The position numbers and the translations under genes are program-made. Shown piece after piece: positions 24,155 to 36,611 of a DNA stretch of 64,000 bases (within the stretch, counting starts at the first letter, position 1; each line of letters opens with the position of its first letter). Under the pieces are notes generated by a model, which worked only from the letters and a program-made list of their open reading frames with translations, was not told the DNA's origin and ran no database searches. The DNA is from Brevipalpus yothersi. Lineage: Eukaryota > Arthropoda > Arachnida > Trombidiformes > Tenuipalpidae. The DNA lies in NCBI GenBank assembly GCA_003956705.1, contig QZCP01000457.1, positions 1-64,000 of the forward strand, written 5' to 3'.

Positions 24155-25360
24155 TGCTTTCTTTCTGAAATCCTCACCCAAAGCGATGCCAGCATTTTCA
24201 CATCTTGCCAATGACCCTGATGTGATCAACAGCAAGTTATGAGGTGTAAGTGAATGCTTTTTTAGTCTCGATTTGTGTGCTTTTGAGTGAGAAGATGAAA
24301 CGAAAAGGGCTCGATTGATATGTTCCGTTTTTTTTCTGATCGTGTTTGATTGACTTACATCTAAAAATGTCATCATCGATTTTAGAGGTTTTGGAGGATT
24401 TTTCTCACTCGATCAAGGGAGGAGGAGAAAAAGAAGAAAAAATATTAGCCTAATAGATTCAAGTCTACTTTTTTGATTGGTCTTCGTCTGGACTGTCAGT
24501 TTGAATGATATCTGAGAATATCAGTCTGACAATTTTTGATTGTCAGAAGTCTTCTGATTTTTATGACCCAACAATCATGTCAAACTATCAATCCAGCGAT
24601 AGATTGAACAATCCATCAAATTGGAGCATCTCTTCCAACGATTGGCTGCTAACTAATTGATCTTGATTAATACTGGAGAAACCGTATCGAAACTTGAGTT
24701 AGTTCTCCAATCCAGACGATTTCGCTGTTCAAAAGACACTACGACTCCAGAAAGATGATCAGAACGATCAAAAGATCCTGATCAAAATGACAAACGGAAG
24801 TTTGATGTCGCTCCCAGAATAGATTCGTGTTTTTTCTTCATTTGAAGTGAGTTTGGTGCATCAATTGAATTGAAAAATCTAGCTGACATGGCTATTATCA
24901 TTGAATCCTAAAAATCCTAAAATATTCTAATAAATAATGCAAGAATTCCTAAATAGTAATTCTTATCTGTTGGTAAGGAAAATATGGAGGACCATAGAAT
25001 CTTAACATGAAATATGTAGTTTTCGATGCAATAAAAATCTCAGAGTCTTGACGAATTATCGTGATTTTGTTTATTTTTCTCATTTTTGCTAATATTATTG
25101 AAAGTTTAGAACCACCGAAATTTGTTTGACAATTTGATGATTTTGTTGCTTAATATGTGGAAAGAGATTTATTTGTTCTCGAAAAGAAATATTTATTTGA
25201 GCTATTTTTCTTTTAACAAAGATTGGAATGAAAATCCTTCTTTTCCATCCATTTTTCAAGAAGAATCGTGACCCCAGAGCAATCGAAACATCTCTGGGTT
25301 AAAAATCCTGGATCCATATAAACAATCAACTCAGTTACATGATCAGTGGCTAGGAATTCA

Positions 25361-26290
25361 TTAAGTTTTGCAGAGTGTTCTGAAAGATCTAGTCGATTGT
25401 ATGGTTGTACAATCATCGACTGTCTTTTGGCTGGCTAGTTTGAAGAAAAAGCGTTGGATGACCTCTTGAATTTCCATGGCACATGTTTGACTAGCGTTTC
25501 TCTTTGCACAATTCGAAAATTGTACATAATCGCTGAAAGAGGAGAAAAATTCATCATTTTTAATCAACCCATCTGATTTTTGATCAATCATTAACAAAAA
25601 AGTATGGCTTAACCTACCAGCATATTGGTATCTCTGTCTTTGAATCAATATCAATCTGTTTTTTGTTGAGCAAGTGGCTTACAAGACGCAAATATTCTCT
25701 TGAGCAAAGATTGGTTCCCTGCGACCATCGCCAGAAACATGGAACTTTTCCAGCCTCTAAAGTGGAAAAATTTCAAATAAATTCTCAATTTTTGAGTCAC
25801 AATAAAAATTTGATATTCCAATCGAACAAACCTTCATAAGCTTTCTGGGTGCAATGAGTATCCCAGAATTCCAAAGTTTCCGTCTGAAGACCATCTTTCT
25901 TGGGCAAACATTCGGAACCGAATTTACTCTCATTCCAACATTGATCGATCTAAAGTTTCAAAATATAGAAATTTGAATGATCATTACCAGAGCAAATTTT
26001 ACCAACTCACCAAAAACTTCGTCACTGCACATCGAGCATGAAGCTCTCCAGTTGAATTGACTGGTAATTTTGTCTCGAAAATATTCATCATAATAGAATC
26101 ACCAACAGCACAAACATAAGGACATGTGGACGAAATTGTCCTATCAGAACCAGGCTCAGATGGCTGACTTTCATCAGGTACTAAATGATAGATGACCAAT
26201 TTAGAGTTGATAATGATTTTTATGAATTGTCTTACATTTTTTGTATCCATATAGGAGCCAAGTTATTGCGAGCCAAATTGCTAATAACAT
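25361..26290 (-). CDS. Small secreted cysteine-rich protein, family unknown
   Basis: Five exons (26236-26290, 26011-26180, 25832-25949, 25618-25756, 25361-25532) keep phase and give 217 aa. The start MLLAIWLAITWLLYGYKK is a probable signal peptide or signal anchor. The rest has 14 Cys, including pairs in CPYVC and the adjacent pair ICC, and no further membrane helix. Two N-glycosylation sequons (NST, NAS) are visible, and a third (NES) lies near CWNES. The spacing of Cys and the Trp-rich segment (CFWRWSQGTN) suggest a disulfide-stabilised extracellular domain. It resembles in general layout the DUF19-like secreted domains of ecdysozoans, but this is a weak impression only. One apparent donor (CTT|GTAAGC) inside the fourth exon was skipped, because reading through it restores the phase of the last exon. 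Confidence 0.72.
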
Positions 26291-27043
26291 TATTTAAGAT
26301 TTATAAATATTCTGAAACTGTTATGAACCTCAAACTTTAAACCTATGAACTCAAAAGCTTGTATAAAAGAGGAAAACAGAGGATGAACTGCTAAGATTTC
26401 TAAGGAAAAGCCATATCATCGTATGTTTCGACAGCAAAACTACCTCGATAAGCATTTCTCGCGTGTTATATAATGTCAAAATGATAGACTGATCAATCAT
26501 TGATACCAACAGCTAATCGTGTTTAGAGAAGTAAAAGTATGTGGTGAGTTGTGAGATATTTGATGACATAGCCTTGACTGAGGCAGATAATAAGGTGCTG
26601 AATAGTCACAATGTGATCGAAAGCAATCGTTTCCAGAAATCAGAATAACTTCATGATCTTCATGGAAAATCAGTTCATTTCTGACCAACAGAGACTGAAA
26701 ATAAATAAATCTTCTCAAATGGAGTATATATTGACTTGAATTCACACTCTTTTAGAGAAATTAAACTTAAATATATTTTATCTTGGAATTAAAATGTATC
26801 AGTATGATTGCATGAACATATGAATTGATGCGATTTATGCTTAAAAGTATCGAAAAGCTACTTGTGTTCGACCGATTCGGTTAATTTGTGGGTTTTCCGA
26901 TTCAGATTGATTGGATCGGTATGAAAATTTTGATTATATCCAGAAAAATGTGGATAAACAATTGAGTTCCAATTGAGATGTAGTAAAACATAAATTTTTC
27001 GGAAAGGGAAAAATTTGACGAAAACCTCTTGATATGAATCAAC
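26291..27043. other. Intergenic region
   Basis: This lies between the secreted Cys-rich gene and the stop of the OATP gene, both on the minus strand. It should contain the promoter of the former and the 3' UTR of the latter. No other gene was recognised. Confidence 0.5.
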
Positions 27044-29479
27044 TTATTTATAATCTTCAATCTCATTGTCATTGACTTCTCGCCTTCCTTTGAGATGATG
27101 AACATCAATCGAAAATTCTTCTCTCTTTGGAGTGACATCTTCATCATCGAATTTTATCGAGGATGCTTTCAACCAGACCATAATATCGACCAAAAAGGCA
27201 ATGAATATGATCATCGCTGTGAGACCATGAAAAGCAACTCGAAATCGGTTAGGATCATACATACGACAAGCACCACGCTTGCCACAAGTCTCTTCCCAAA
27301 ATATGCAAGACCAATCGACAACGTATCCATAAATAATAGGACATGGAACATTGCCTGTGAAGCAAAGAGGCAAAGACAAAACATAAATTAGAGAGCTGGG
27401 AAACTACAAATAATCAAAAACATTAAGCTATTAATATTCCAGTTTTGGGTTCCAAGTTCGAGGAGCTGCAAAGTTTTCTAGCCTAAAGAGGCTGTTCAAG
27501 CCCAAAATTCATCAAGAGAACCTGTGGACGGACAAGGAAATTCAGCTGTCTAGTTATAAGAACACTTTTTTCGGTTTTTTTTTCACTCTAGCTTTTTCTT
27601 TTTTTTGTTAAGGTCTCACTCTCTTCTGAGAAACTTGAGAGAAAGTTCTGTGGTTAGGGATCAATTCTAAAAAGACACTCTATAAATGGTTGACAAAAGG
27701 ATTGAAACCTGACAAAGAGAAAAGAGAAAGATTTGACAAAGAAGTCAAGCTAGAAATAGCTCACCAAAAAGTCCAACGGCAAATGACAAGAAACCCAATG
27801 CCATTGCTTTGTCTTGAGAATCCACACACCTTGAAATAGAAACACAAATGAGTTCAGATAAGAGTGATACTTTTTATAGTCCAATTGAGAGGGAGAGAGA
27901 AGAAAAAAGAAAAAAGAAAGAATTGTGTACAAAAGAATTGAAATGAACACAAAATCAGCCATCTCAAGAGAATCAGCCACTCTGTTAAAATTTCAAAGCT
28001 TGCCAAGATATGATCATTACCTGAGAGTGAGAAGTGTCGATCCCACCTCAGATGTCGAATGGGCCAGGACAATCAATACAAAAACTAAAATATACCAAGA
28101 CAGGTTAGAACAATTGGAGGGACAAAAACCGCTGACAGCTGTTGTTTCAGGACGTAGGCACTTGCAGTCAGAGAAAATGTACTGTAATCAAGAATGGAAG
28201 GAGAACATATGAGAAAACATTTTTGATAAACTTCAACTTATACAACTCACTGAGGATTGATTGAAGGAAAATTTGGTACATCCAGCATAGCATGGTGATA
28301 AATAAGTTATTTGATCACTTGAGCAGATTGGTGAGAATTGGGCAGGACAAGAGCATATCTGTTTACACGAACTTTCCATGCCATTTTGACCGACACTATG
28401 AGATCTAGAAAAAAAATAGAATAAAGCATAAGCTTGCCAATTTTAACATGTGCTGAATGTGAAGCGTAAGAAAAACAAACCTTGAACCATCTAAGCCAAC
28501 GAAATTATTTAGAGGACATCCTATGGACATCAGTATGACCATTCCGATGCAATAAATGAGGGCAGTGAAAGCAATCCACAGAGCAACAAATCGTGGAGAT
28601 GGCTTAAATTTTCCCATGAAAAAACTACTCGAAAAAATTCCAGCTCCCATGATCATGATACCAGCAACTCCAGTAATTGCATTTGCATTACTGGCTGTCA
28701 ATTGGAATTGACTTTCCAAATATTTGGGCAAAAAAGTGTAGATACCTGCGATTGGCAATAAATGTAAAACTGAACTAGCGGCTCGTAAAAGTAGAACATC
28801 ATTCTTAACCAATCTTTTGAGAGTTTTTGGAAAGTCTTTTAAGCTTGGCTCCTTGCTAATATTAGCATCAAGTGACGGTGGATCACACTCAGCTAGTGGC
28901 TTGAGGCCATTGGTCACTGTTCTTCCGTCTGACAGATGATAATTTATGTGACCACCAACATCGGTTTTCTCTGGATGCTTAGCTGTCTTCAACATAGGCT
29001 CTATTTGATGTAGAAGGTGGTTATCTTTGAGGCCATCGATGGATTCGTTTTGCTCAGTGAGATTTGATTTTTGAGAATTTTCAGGTGAACGAAGAGTGGA
29101 ACACTTGTTGGGCAATTTTTTGGGAAACGACATCATCAAGAATGCTACAAATGCCAAAGAAATGCCTATCAAGACCATACCAAGCCACCAAGCACCAATC
29201 CATTGTGGGTCAGTTGGATTGAGAAAAGTGGACGATTCTGAGGGAGAGAGAAGGTGGAAAGTTGATCATATTAAAATCAAATGAGCACAAAGAAGATTTT
29301 ATTGGCTGAAAGCAAAATTTTCAGAACGAGTATCGGAATAAGAACGATGTCAAAATTTACTCAATTCCAATTATACAAGCAGTAATTATCTGACTCAATA
29401 TGAATGTGAAAGGATTCAGAGCAGGGAGGAAGGAACGTGGTTGCACGGGAAAACACCTTTTGGAAGATTTGCCGGTCTT

Positions 29480-29532
<53 letters not shown>

Positions 29533-31354
29533 GGATCAAGATCAGCATCCCTGGAGAGCATACTAGATGAGTGTACCTGTTTGTAAATTGTCTCTCTCAC
29601 ACAAATTGATGATGACTATTATTCGTTCTCGTATGCTAGATGCATTTAAAAAAGGTATTCCCTGACCTAGAAAATATTATTTATTTCAATCAGCGGGTGA
29701 TTTCCAAAGTTGGGTAAAATTTGACCGATAGGATGGTAATCATGATGGTTCGAAAAAAAGGATACATCGCCTAACTCTCTTAATCATCATGCCCTTGAGG
29801 GCTCTTCATCGAGAGTATTTCCCATTCAATTAATTCTGTTTCATTGAGATCATTCTACATTTTTGTTTTCTAGTTTACACGAAATTCTATCATCATATTG
29901 ATGTTTCATCTTATGCAAATCTCGGCAACACCGATTTACTTGGACAAAAAATCGGAATCTTTAGTAGTCAAATCTCAATTTGATTTAAATATCAATTAGA
30001 TTCATGTTAATCCAAATCGCTATAATATAGTCGATCTCTCGATTAAATGTATAGAGTTATGTGCAAGGAGTTTGTGGATTTGATCAACAGACTGACAATA
30101 CTAGAATTTCACATAAAAGCAGAGAAATTTGAGAGAAAAATAATTTTCACTGATGATGAGCTTTTCATCCTCCATACATTTTGTTGCATCAGCTCATTCC
30201 AGAGTGTGATGGGCTAATTATCATTTAACCCTTTCTCTCTCTCTCTCTTTTTCACCTTGAATCGAATCGGTTTCAGTTGAATACAAGTGAAACACCCTGA
30301 AGGCCAGGTCATCTCATCATTTGATTTACATTACATGCACACAATCAGATAGAGAGAAAGAAGATCGATAGAAGATGGAAATGAACGATGAGCTGTGTCA
30401 AGAACAACGCTCAACCTGCACAATCATAGTGAGTGAATCGATGAATTTTATTAACCTGATAACTGTTATGGGTAGCAACAACTTTACAGGCTCATCATTT
30501 GAGCTGCAAATTCTAACTTGTTAAATTTTTTTATTCACTCATTCAAAAATTCATTCTTCAAAAAAAAGAGAAAAAATTCATACATTCAAAAATACTTTCT
30601 ATTTGAGTGATAGCTTCACCGAGAGGAAAATCTTAGATAGATGTGTATGTGATAAATATGAACCCTAAACACCATAGAGAAGTGAAGCTACCATTCAAGT
30701 TATCTAATGACCAGAAGCATGACTACTTCGAGTAACTTTTACCAAAAAATTCGTTCGAGAGAACTGAAAACTGAGAAGATCTCATCTTAGCCGGAAAAAA
30801 TGTATCGTCATTTAGTTCGTTCGGAAATGATTCAAATGGATACAAATTTCGAAGCATTCGTGAGCAATAATTGTCGGAGCATACATGTAGTCGAATTATC
30901 AGGAATAGCAATAAAGAGATTTCAGCAAATGATAAGATTCACCTTTCCTGTGCTCATGGAAGAGAAGGGTAATAGCCAATTAGCAGAATGCAATCAATGT
31001 TACGATGTGCAAGGATAGACTAACAAGATGTCATTTTGAGCTCGAATTAAGAATCTCGATGAATCAAATCTCCTAGACTCAAAAATCACTGAATGGGATT
31101 GCTCTAACAATTGTAAGAATAACCAATCGCAAAAATAAGCTCAGGCACAGTTCAAGGAATCTCGATTCATCGCTTATTTCAATCGCTATCGCTTCAATTT
31201 ATGCTGGAGAAGAGAATAACTGAAATAAACCGCAAGCCCCAAGAATAACTGGGAGTGAAAACATGATATTGTGAGTGGATAGAATCAGCATCTGATAGAA
31301 AAACAAATGCCATAACTGTTCAAACAATTTTTCTTCAAGTTATTGAGCCAACAT

Positions 31355-31396
<42 letters not shown>

Positions 31397-33066
31397 AATC
31401 TCCCTGGAGAACTTCATGCACGCTTCATGATACTGAGCATGAGAAAGCGAATATTTTCGTTTACACCTAGTGATCAATTGTTTTGTCTTTTATGAATGAG
31501 CTCGTAAAATCTCAGAGGGTAATGACACTTTTATTTTTTTACTCTCTCTTTCTCTCTCTCTCTCTCTTCTCCGCTCGAACGAGAGACCTATGTCTAGGGT
31601 CTGATGATAATCTTTGCCAGCTCGACCATGAAATGAAGCTGGATGCTACCGTCTCCATCTCAACCTCTCTTTCTCTTGCTCTCATCTTGGCCCATACACA
31701 TACACACAGCTTATTTGTGGAACAAAATACTGAGCAAAATAAGGCGAACACATATTCGGGAGAGAAAGAAAAAGACTAGTGGAAATGCTTGCCAAGTGTT
31801 TTTTTTCTCAATTTTTGGATTGAAAGAAGAAGAGAAAGATGAACTCACCCGAAGGAAAATTAACGCTCATGCTGGTACACAGAGAACCGAGAAGAAATCC
31901 GAAAACCGGTCCAAAAATCTTGATTCCAATAGTAATACCTGTGCAAAAATTGATGAGAAAACATAGCCAAATGAGTTGGGTTTTCGAAGTCGAGTGATCT
32001 TGAAGGCCAACAGTGGAAGCATCAGGTGAGAGAGCCATTCATGAAGTAATATATAAATTTTTTTTTCTTCTTCTTTTGATTTTTTTTCGCTCTCTCTTAA
32101 GCTTTTCCTCTCTCTCTTCAACAATATTTACCCACCAAGATAGAATGGAGATTCTCCAGGTGCTACATTGTCATCAATATATGGTAAACCCAGAGTATTT
32201 GTGGCCGTAGAACCGATGCCCACCAATAGAACACTGATGAAAAATATGCCCAAAACAGTATTGGTCAAGTGGCCATTATGGTGGATAGAAGAAATGGATT
32301 GAGATGAGCATCGTGGATCAGAATGCTTTGATGATGATGGCTCATTTTTGTTACCAGAATTTCCATTTAAACGATTCGATGTAGCTTCGAGATAGTTATA
32401 CTCAAAATAATTTGAATTACTGTTATTACTTATCGAACACAATTTTTTATCAATAAATAAAGCACTGTTTTCGGGAGACGATGGAGATGAAGATGATTTG
32501 GTGGGAAGTGAAGGTGATGAGGATGATGGAAAAATATCTCGAGTTAATGATGATGAGGATGTTGATGATGATTGATGAAATAGAAAATGTGGTGAAGATG
32601 CTAATAGCGCGGCAAAAGAGAACACAAGCATTCCACAGGCAATCCATTTTGGACGATCACCACGACCGCCATAATATGTTAACCATAGGACCCCACCGAT
32701 TTGTCCTAATTCGGCTGCTGACATCAAAAATCCGGTGGTTGTCGATTGTATTTGATATAATTTCTCAATTGTGGTAAGTACACTAACTAAATATGTAGAA
32801 AACATTCCCTGTAGGACAGAGGTTATACAAAAAACAACCAGAAAGGCATTCTTATTGGCAAAAAATTGTAAAAATTTTGGCCTAAAAGAACATAAGCCAC
32901 AAGATGTATCCAATGTTGAAGATGAGGAACGAGATGAAGGCTCCACGACAACATCGATTAATTCGACAACATTGGAGAAGGGCTCATCTTTTTGGTTATT
33001 AATCCCATTATTTTGTTTCGGTGATTGAGTCTTTTGTTTAAACTGGTCACGATCGGTATTCATCAT
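27044..33066 (-). CDS. Organic anion transporting polypeptide (OATP/SLCO family)
   Basis: Seven exons (32136-33066, 31849-31938, 28481-29237, 28251-28404, 28021-28181, 27765-27829, 27044-27354) keep phase and give 822 aa. Family features in order: first membrane helices (FLVVFCITSVLQGMFSTYL, ELGQIGGVLWLTYYGG), GLPYIDDNVAPGESPFYLG, the GPVFGFLLGSLC helix, a long cytoplasmic loop, IAGIYTFLPKYLESQF, then the Kazal-like extracellular loop with CKQICSCPAQFSPIC and CYAGCTKFSF, and the C-terminal helices ending with PCPIIYGYVVDWSCIFW. OATPs move amphipathic organic anions across the plasma membrane. An extra Ser-rich stretch of about 100 residues lies in an early extracellular loop (residues about 170-265). 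The second intron is 2.6 kb and the others are short. Confidence 0.95.
29483..29529. repeat. (GA)n microsatellite in OATP intron
   Basis: About 45 bp of uninterrupted GA dinucleotides. Confidence 0.95.
31359..31394. repeat. (CT)n microsatellite in OATP intron
   Basis: About 35 bp of uninterrupted CT dinucleotides. Confidence 0.93.
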
Positions 33067-33439
33067 GAAAAATTAGATTGCGAAAGCTCACACAGTTGAG
33101 ATGAGAATTTCGAAGCTCGATTCGCTGAACAGTACACACAGTAAATTCGAATTCTTCAGCAGGTGGTGATGATTGTCTCAGAGTGTAGTTCAATCTCGTA
33201 AATCACAGATCATGATGGATTGATAGTAAAAATGGATCCCACGTTTCAACTATGATGGAATTTATTCAAATTTCATCCAAGACTCTGATTAGACAGCACT
33301 AATCACCATTCATGTGTATCTGTATACACAACATCCACCGACTTGCACACACGAAATTCTGACAAATTTTTGTGAGCAGTCGAAATCTTACTTTTACTGA
33401 GTGAGTCTGTGAGTCTCTCGCCCTCTCTTTTCTGGTTTG

Positions 33440-33522
<83 letters not shown>

Positions 33523-34550
33523 CCTTTGATGGGGGAGATCTTTGTGCCGTTTTTTCAATAATTGTGCTACTACAGTCTCCAACATCAGGCATTCCATGAA
33601 GAATACAGTGTTCCTCTGGGAACTAACGACTTCTGGTTAGCGGTTACTTATCTTGATTTTCATTCTCTTGTTGAAGCTTTTTGAGTTTCTTTATACCTTC
33701 TTGCGAACAAGTTTTAAATGCCCATGGTTAAGCAAATTTTCTACCATCTAATTGTTGAGAAACCAGAAGAAAGAAAGTAGCAGGACATGAAAACGATTTC
33801 TCAGAGAACAATTTTCCAGTTTGTTCACTGATTTGAGTGTGTCAGATGATGCGTAGATAGCTGAAAAATTTTTAGTTGAGGAGGATGATTCACGATTTAA
33901 GTTGAAGAACAGTTGAATGAGCAGAGCTTGTTTAAATGCATGAAGAGATTAGGAACTCTTAATTAAAATTTTTGATTGATAATTTCCCATTTGCTCCAAA
34001 AAATCTAGGATTCCGTGCTTGGGGACCAGAATTATATCACATGCAAATGATCGAGGCATTTTGAGAATTTCTGAACATCATCAAGTGTTCAGAGCTCATC
34101 GTGAGGAATGCATTCTCTATTGCAAAAAAATTTGGTCATGTACAAAAAAATTTCGGAAGTAGGAAAACACAAAGAGGTTTGAAACCCATTTGGTACTAGT
34201 TGATGAAAGGCAAATGTAATACATGAATACTTGACAGTTTCGGCTTGGTTCATCAGACACTAGATTCATTTTCGGAATCTGTTTTTGTGTGTTCACTATC
34301 ACTATTGTTTTGATCAACAACCTGATTTCCGTTTTCAAGAAAACCATCCGTGGAATATACTGAGGAAGTATCCGATAGAGGACAAATCAAATCCGCAGGA
34401 TATACATCGGTTTTATGGCGTCTTTTGATAAGAAGAAATTTACCATGATTAATCTAAGGTCATATGGGTAGAGATGGGGAGAGATAAGAGAAGAAAGTGT
34501 CTCAAGGTTAATCAATATGTCCATGAACATAGCACTATGTAATAAGTAGA
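33067..34550. other. Intergenic region between OATP and the OPRT/liprin gene
   Basis: It should hold the OATP promoter and 5' UTR and the 3' UTR of the OPRT/liprin-beta gene. A long CT repeat lies at 33440-33514. No coding sequence was recognised. Confidence 0.55.
33440..33514. repeat. (CT)n microsatellite upstream of OATP
   Basis: About 75 bp of CT dinucleotides with one TTT interruption near 33459 and one near 33513, some 370 bp upstream of the OATP start codon. Confidence 0.94.
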
Positions 34551-36611
34551 TCAAGAAACGGGTAAAAATTGTTGAGAATCAAGAGAAGTAGAAAAATTAA
34601 GAATAGCTTGAATACTGACTGTTAGCTTTGAGGCGGGGAGAAGAGGAGAATTCTTCCTTAGGAACTCTTGTTTTGTCTGATTTAATTCGTAGCCAATCAG
34701 TTGCTGGAAGTGTGTGGTCAAATGACGTCGTAGAAGAGTTCTTGATGCTGGAATTCCAAGAAGTAAGGCAAGAAGATCACAATCGAAAGAGGGTTCGTAA
34801 ACAATTAAGGCACCATGAACACCAGAGCCCCTTAAATTGGAAGAGAATTCGGAAAGATCGATGGATCGAAGCCATTCCATCACTCGATGGAGAGTCCAAA
34901 GAGATATTTCTTCAGAAGATGGATTCATAAGTTCGTCTGTCACTGCTCGACGCTTCAAGCAACTAGGGTCGAAATTATATTGACGCAAAACTTGAATACC
35001 ACGACGTAAGCTCAGGAAGTGTAATTTGGAGGAAATATTTAACTGTACCAAGTCAGATACTGTTAAGTGATGAAGCATAGAGCCATCGATTCGAGCCTCC
35101 AGAAATGTTTCTTTGTACTGAGGTAGTCCAATATCATCAAGCCATCGGGCAATCCATAGATAATCTAGCTGACCTGCAGCTTTTGCGAGTGGATCACAAT
35201 CTTTATTTGCTACTGATAAAGCAAGTCGTAACTTTTTTCGATGGAGCTTTTTTTTGATTCCTAATTCTTTTTCTATCGCATTATCTGATAAATTCAGAAG
35301 ATGCTGGGCGTTTTCACCCCATTTCCGAAAATTAGAGGCATACATCCCAAGTCCTGTAGTTCCAAGCCATTGGACGAGAAGTTGATTGTCCCATTTATTG
35401 AAAGGTACATTCACACTGCAACGATTGAGAGAGTTTATAAAATCAACAACACAAAAATATAGAAAAATAAGAATTGAATAGAAAACGATAGACTGATAGA
35501 ACGTTAGCTTACTCAAACTTTCGTCTCTCCTCAGAGATAAGTCTTGGACCAGCTGTTGCTCGGACACCACCTCGAACAAAATGGTTAATAGAGGGAGAGT
35601 CGTTCTTTTTTCTGTGGAGAATTCAAAAATTTTAGCAATAATCTCTACATGATAATATTATCTGAGGTGAAATAAAATCAATGCATCGAAAGCACTCACT
35701 TGGAGAAGAAGCGGAGAAATCCTTTTGATTTGACTTCAGATGCTGGGCTCTTGATAGAAATAGTGGACACCGGTGAGACACGAGATGATTTTGCAATGTT
35801 TGATATTGATCGTTGACTAAATGGTGTTGCAACATGATTCTCTTTCACAGACAACGGTCTGGTGAATAAACCTTTTGCTGTTAAGTATTGAATGATTTCA
35901 TTTAGTTTAAATATTGATTGTAAGTTGACACTTCTTTCCGAGATGTAGTCTAGATCATTTCCAACTTGATCTACTAACACGATTGCATCATCCACCAGTA
36001 GACCAATTGACTTGAGTTGATCTACAGTCTCTATTAAACTATTGCCCAAAGTTATTACATCATCAATAACCAAAACTTTTTGTCCTGGAAAATGTGGTCC
36101 ATTAAATGTTGTTACGGTTTGTCTTGAATGGTCAATATTATTTTTGAGATCATAGCTTTTGATTATCATCGGCAATTGATAGTCAATAGATAGTGCCTTC
36201 AATAAAATGGGAGAAAAAAAAGTAAGCAAAATCTATCAGATTTGATCTCACAATATATTCATATATATATCAGTACAAAGTTCAAAATCAATAAAGTGAA
36301 TAGTCAACTAATATGCACCAATAATAATAATAAATACAATGTAATAGCATCCACACACACACACACACAATACTCACAACGACCAGAGGTAATGATGTAA
36401 ATGAGACGGCACAAATAAGATCATACTTGAGATCACATATTTTGGAAAATATTGTAGCTGCCAGTGTACGTATCACTTTAGGATAACCATTGGCCATTCG
36501 AAGATCAATGTGAACCGGTGAAATTGATCCGTTTATTAATCGGGTCTCTTCAAGCTTAAATATTCCGGCCCGAAACAGTGAATCAACAAGTTCCTCTCTA
36601 CTGGATTCCAT
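34551..36611 (-). CDS. Chimeric protein: orotate phosphoribosyltransferase domain plus liprin-beta SAM domains
   Basis: Four exons (36378-36611, 35700-36196, 35513-35611, 34551-35415) keep phase and give 564 aa. Residues about 1-190 form an OPRT domain like the N-terminal half of UMP synthase: SPVHIDLRM, LPLVVALSIDYQLPMIIK and the PRPP motif KVLVIDDVITLGNSL. In the same exon, without a stop, follow a Ser-rich linker and KSKGFLRFFSK. The next exons give RGGVRATAGPRL, a liprin-beta landmark, and three SAM domains (PFNKWDNQLLVQWL; LDYLWIARWLDDIGLPQYK; WTLHRVMEWLRSIDLSEF with LRGSGVHGALIV and TLLRRHLTTHF). The OMP decarboxylase half of UMP synthase and the liprin-beta coiled coil are absent. Several OPRT catalytic positions are changed, so activity is doubtful. 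Liprin-beta is a scaffold partner of liprin-alpha at adhesion sites and presynaptic zones. Start: ATG at 36611; an upstream open stretch begins only with TTG. Confidence 0.85.

Larger units (their letters stand above)
23207..25360. other. Intergenic region upstream of the membrane/LC8 gene
   Basis: This should contain the missing 5' exon and promoter of the membrane/LC8 gene and the 3' UTR of the secreted Cys-rich gene. It also holds an AC/GT run at about 23288-23302, a short GATA repeat at 23934-23954 and a long CT repeat at 24081-24152. A C-rich segment at 23588-23800 is open on the plus strand without an ATG start. Confidence 0.45.
29238..31848. other. Second intron of the OATP gene
   Basis: A 2.6-kb interval bounded by TCGG|GTGAGT and CCCTCAG|AATC on the minus strand, with matching phase. 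It holds a GA repeat (29483-29529) and a CT repeat (31359-31394). No coding sequence was recognised on either strand. Confidence 0.7.

Noticed and set aside
25361..25654. Start Met near 25654 as a separate small gene
   Set aside because: The frame upstream of 25532 is intronic; the segment fits as the last exon of the secreted Cys-rich gene with correct phase.
33299..33597. Arg/Glu-rich open frames over the CT repeat
   Set aside because: They are translations of a simple dinucleotide repeat, as are similar frames at 24.1, 29.4, 45.3, 47.6, 51.8, 54.3, 54.8 and 56.0 kb.
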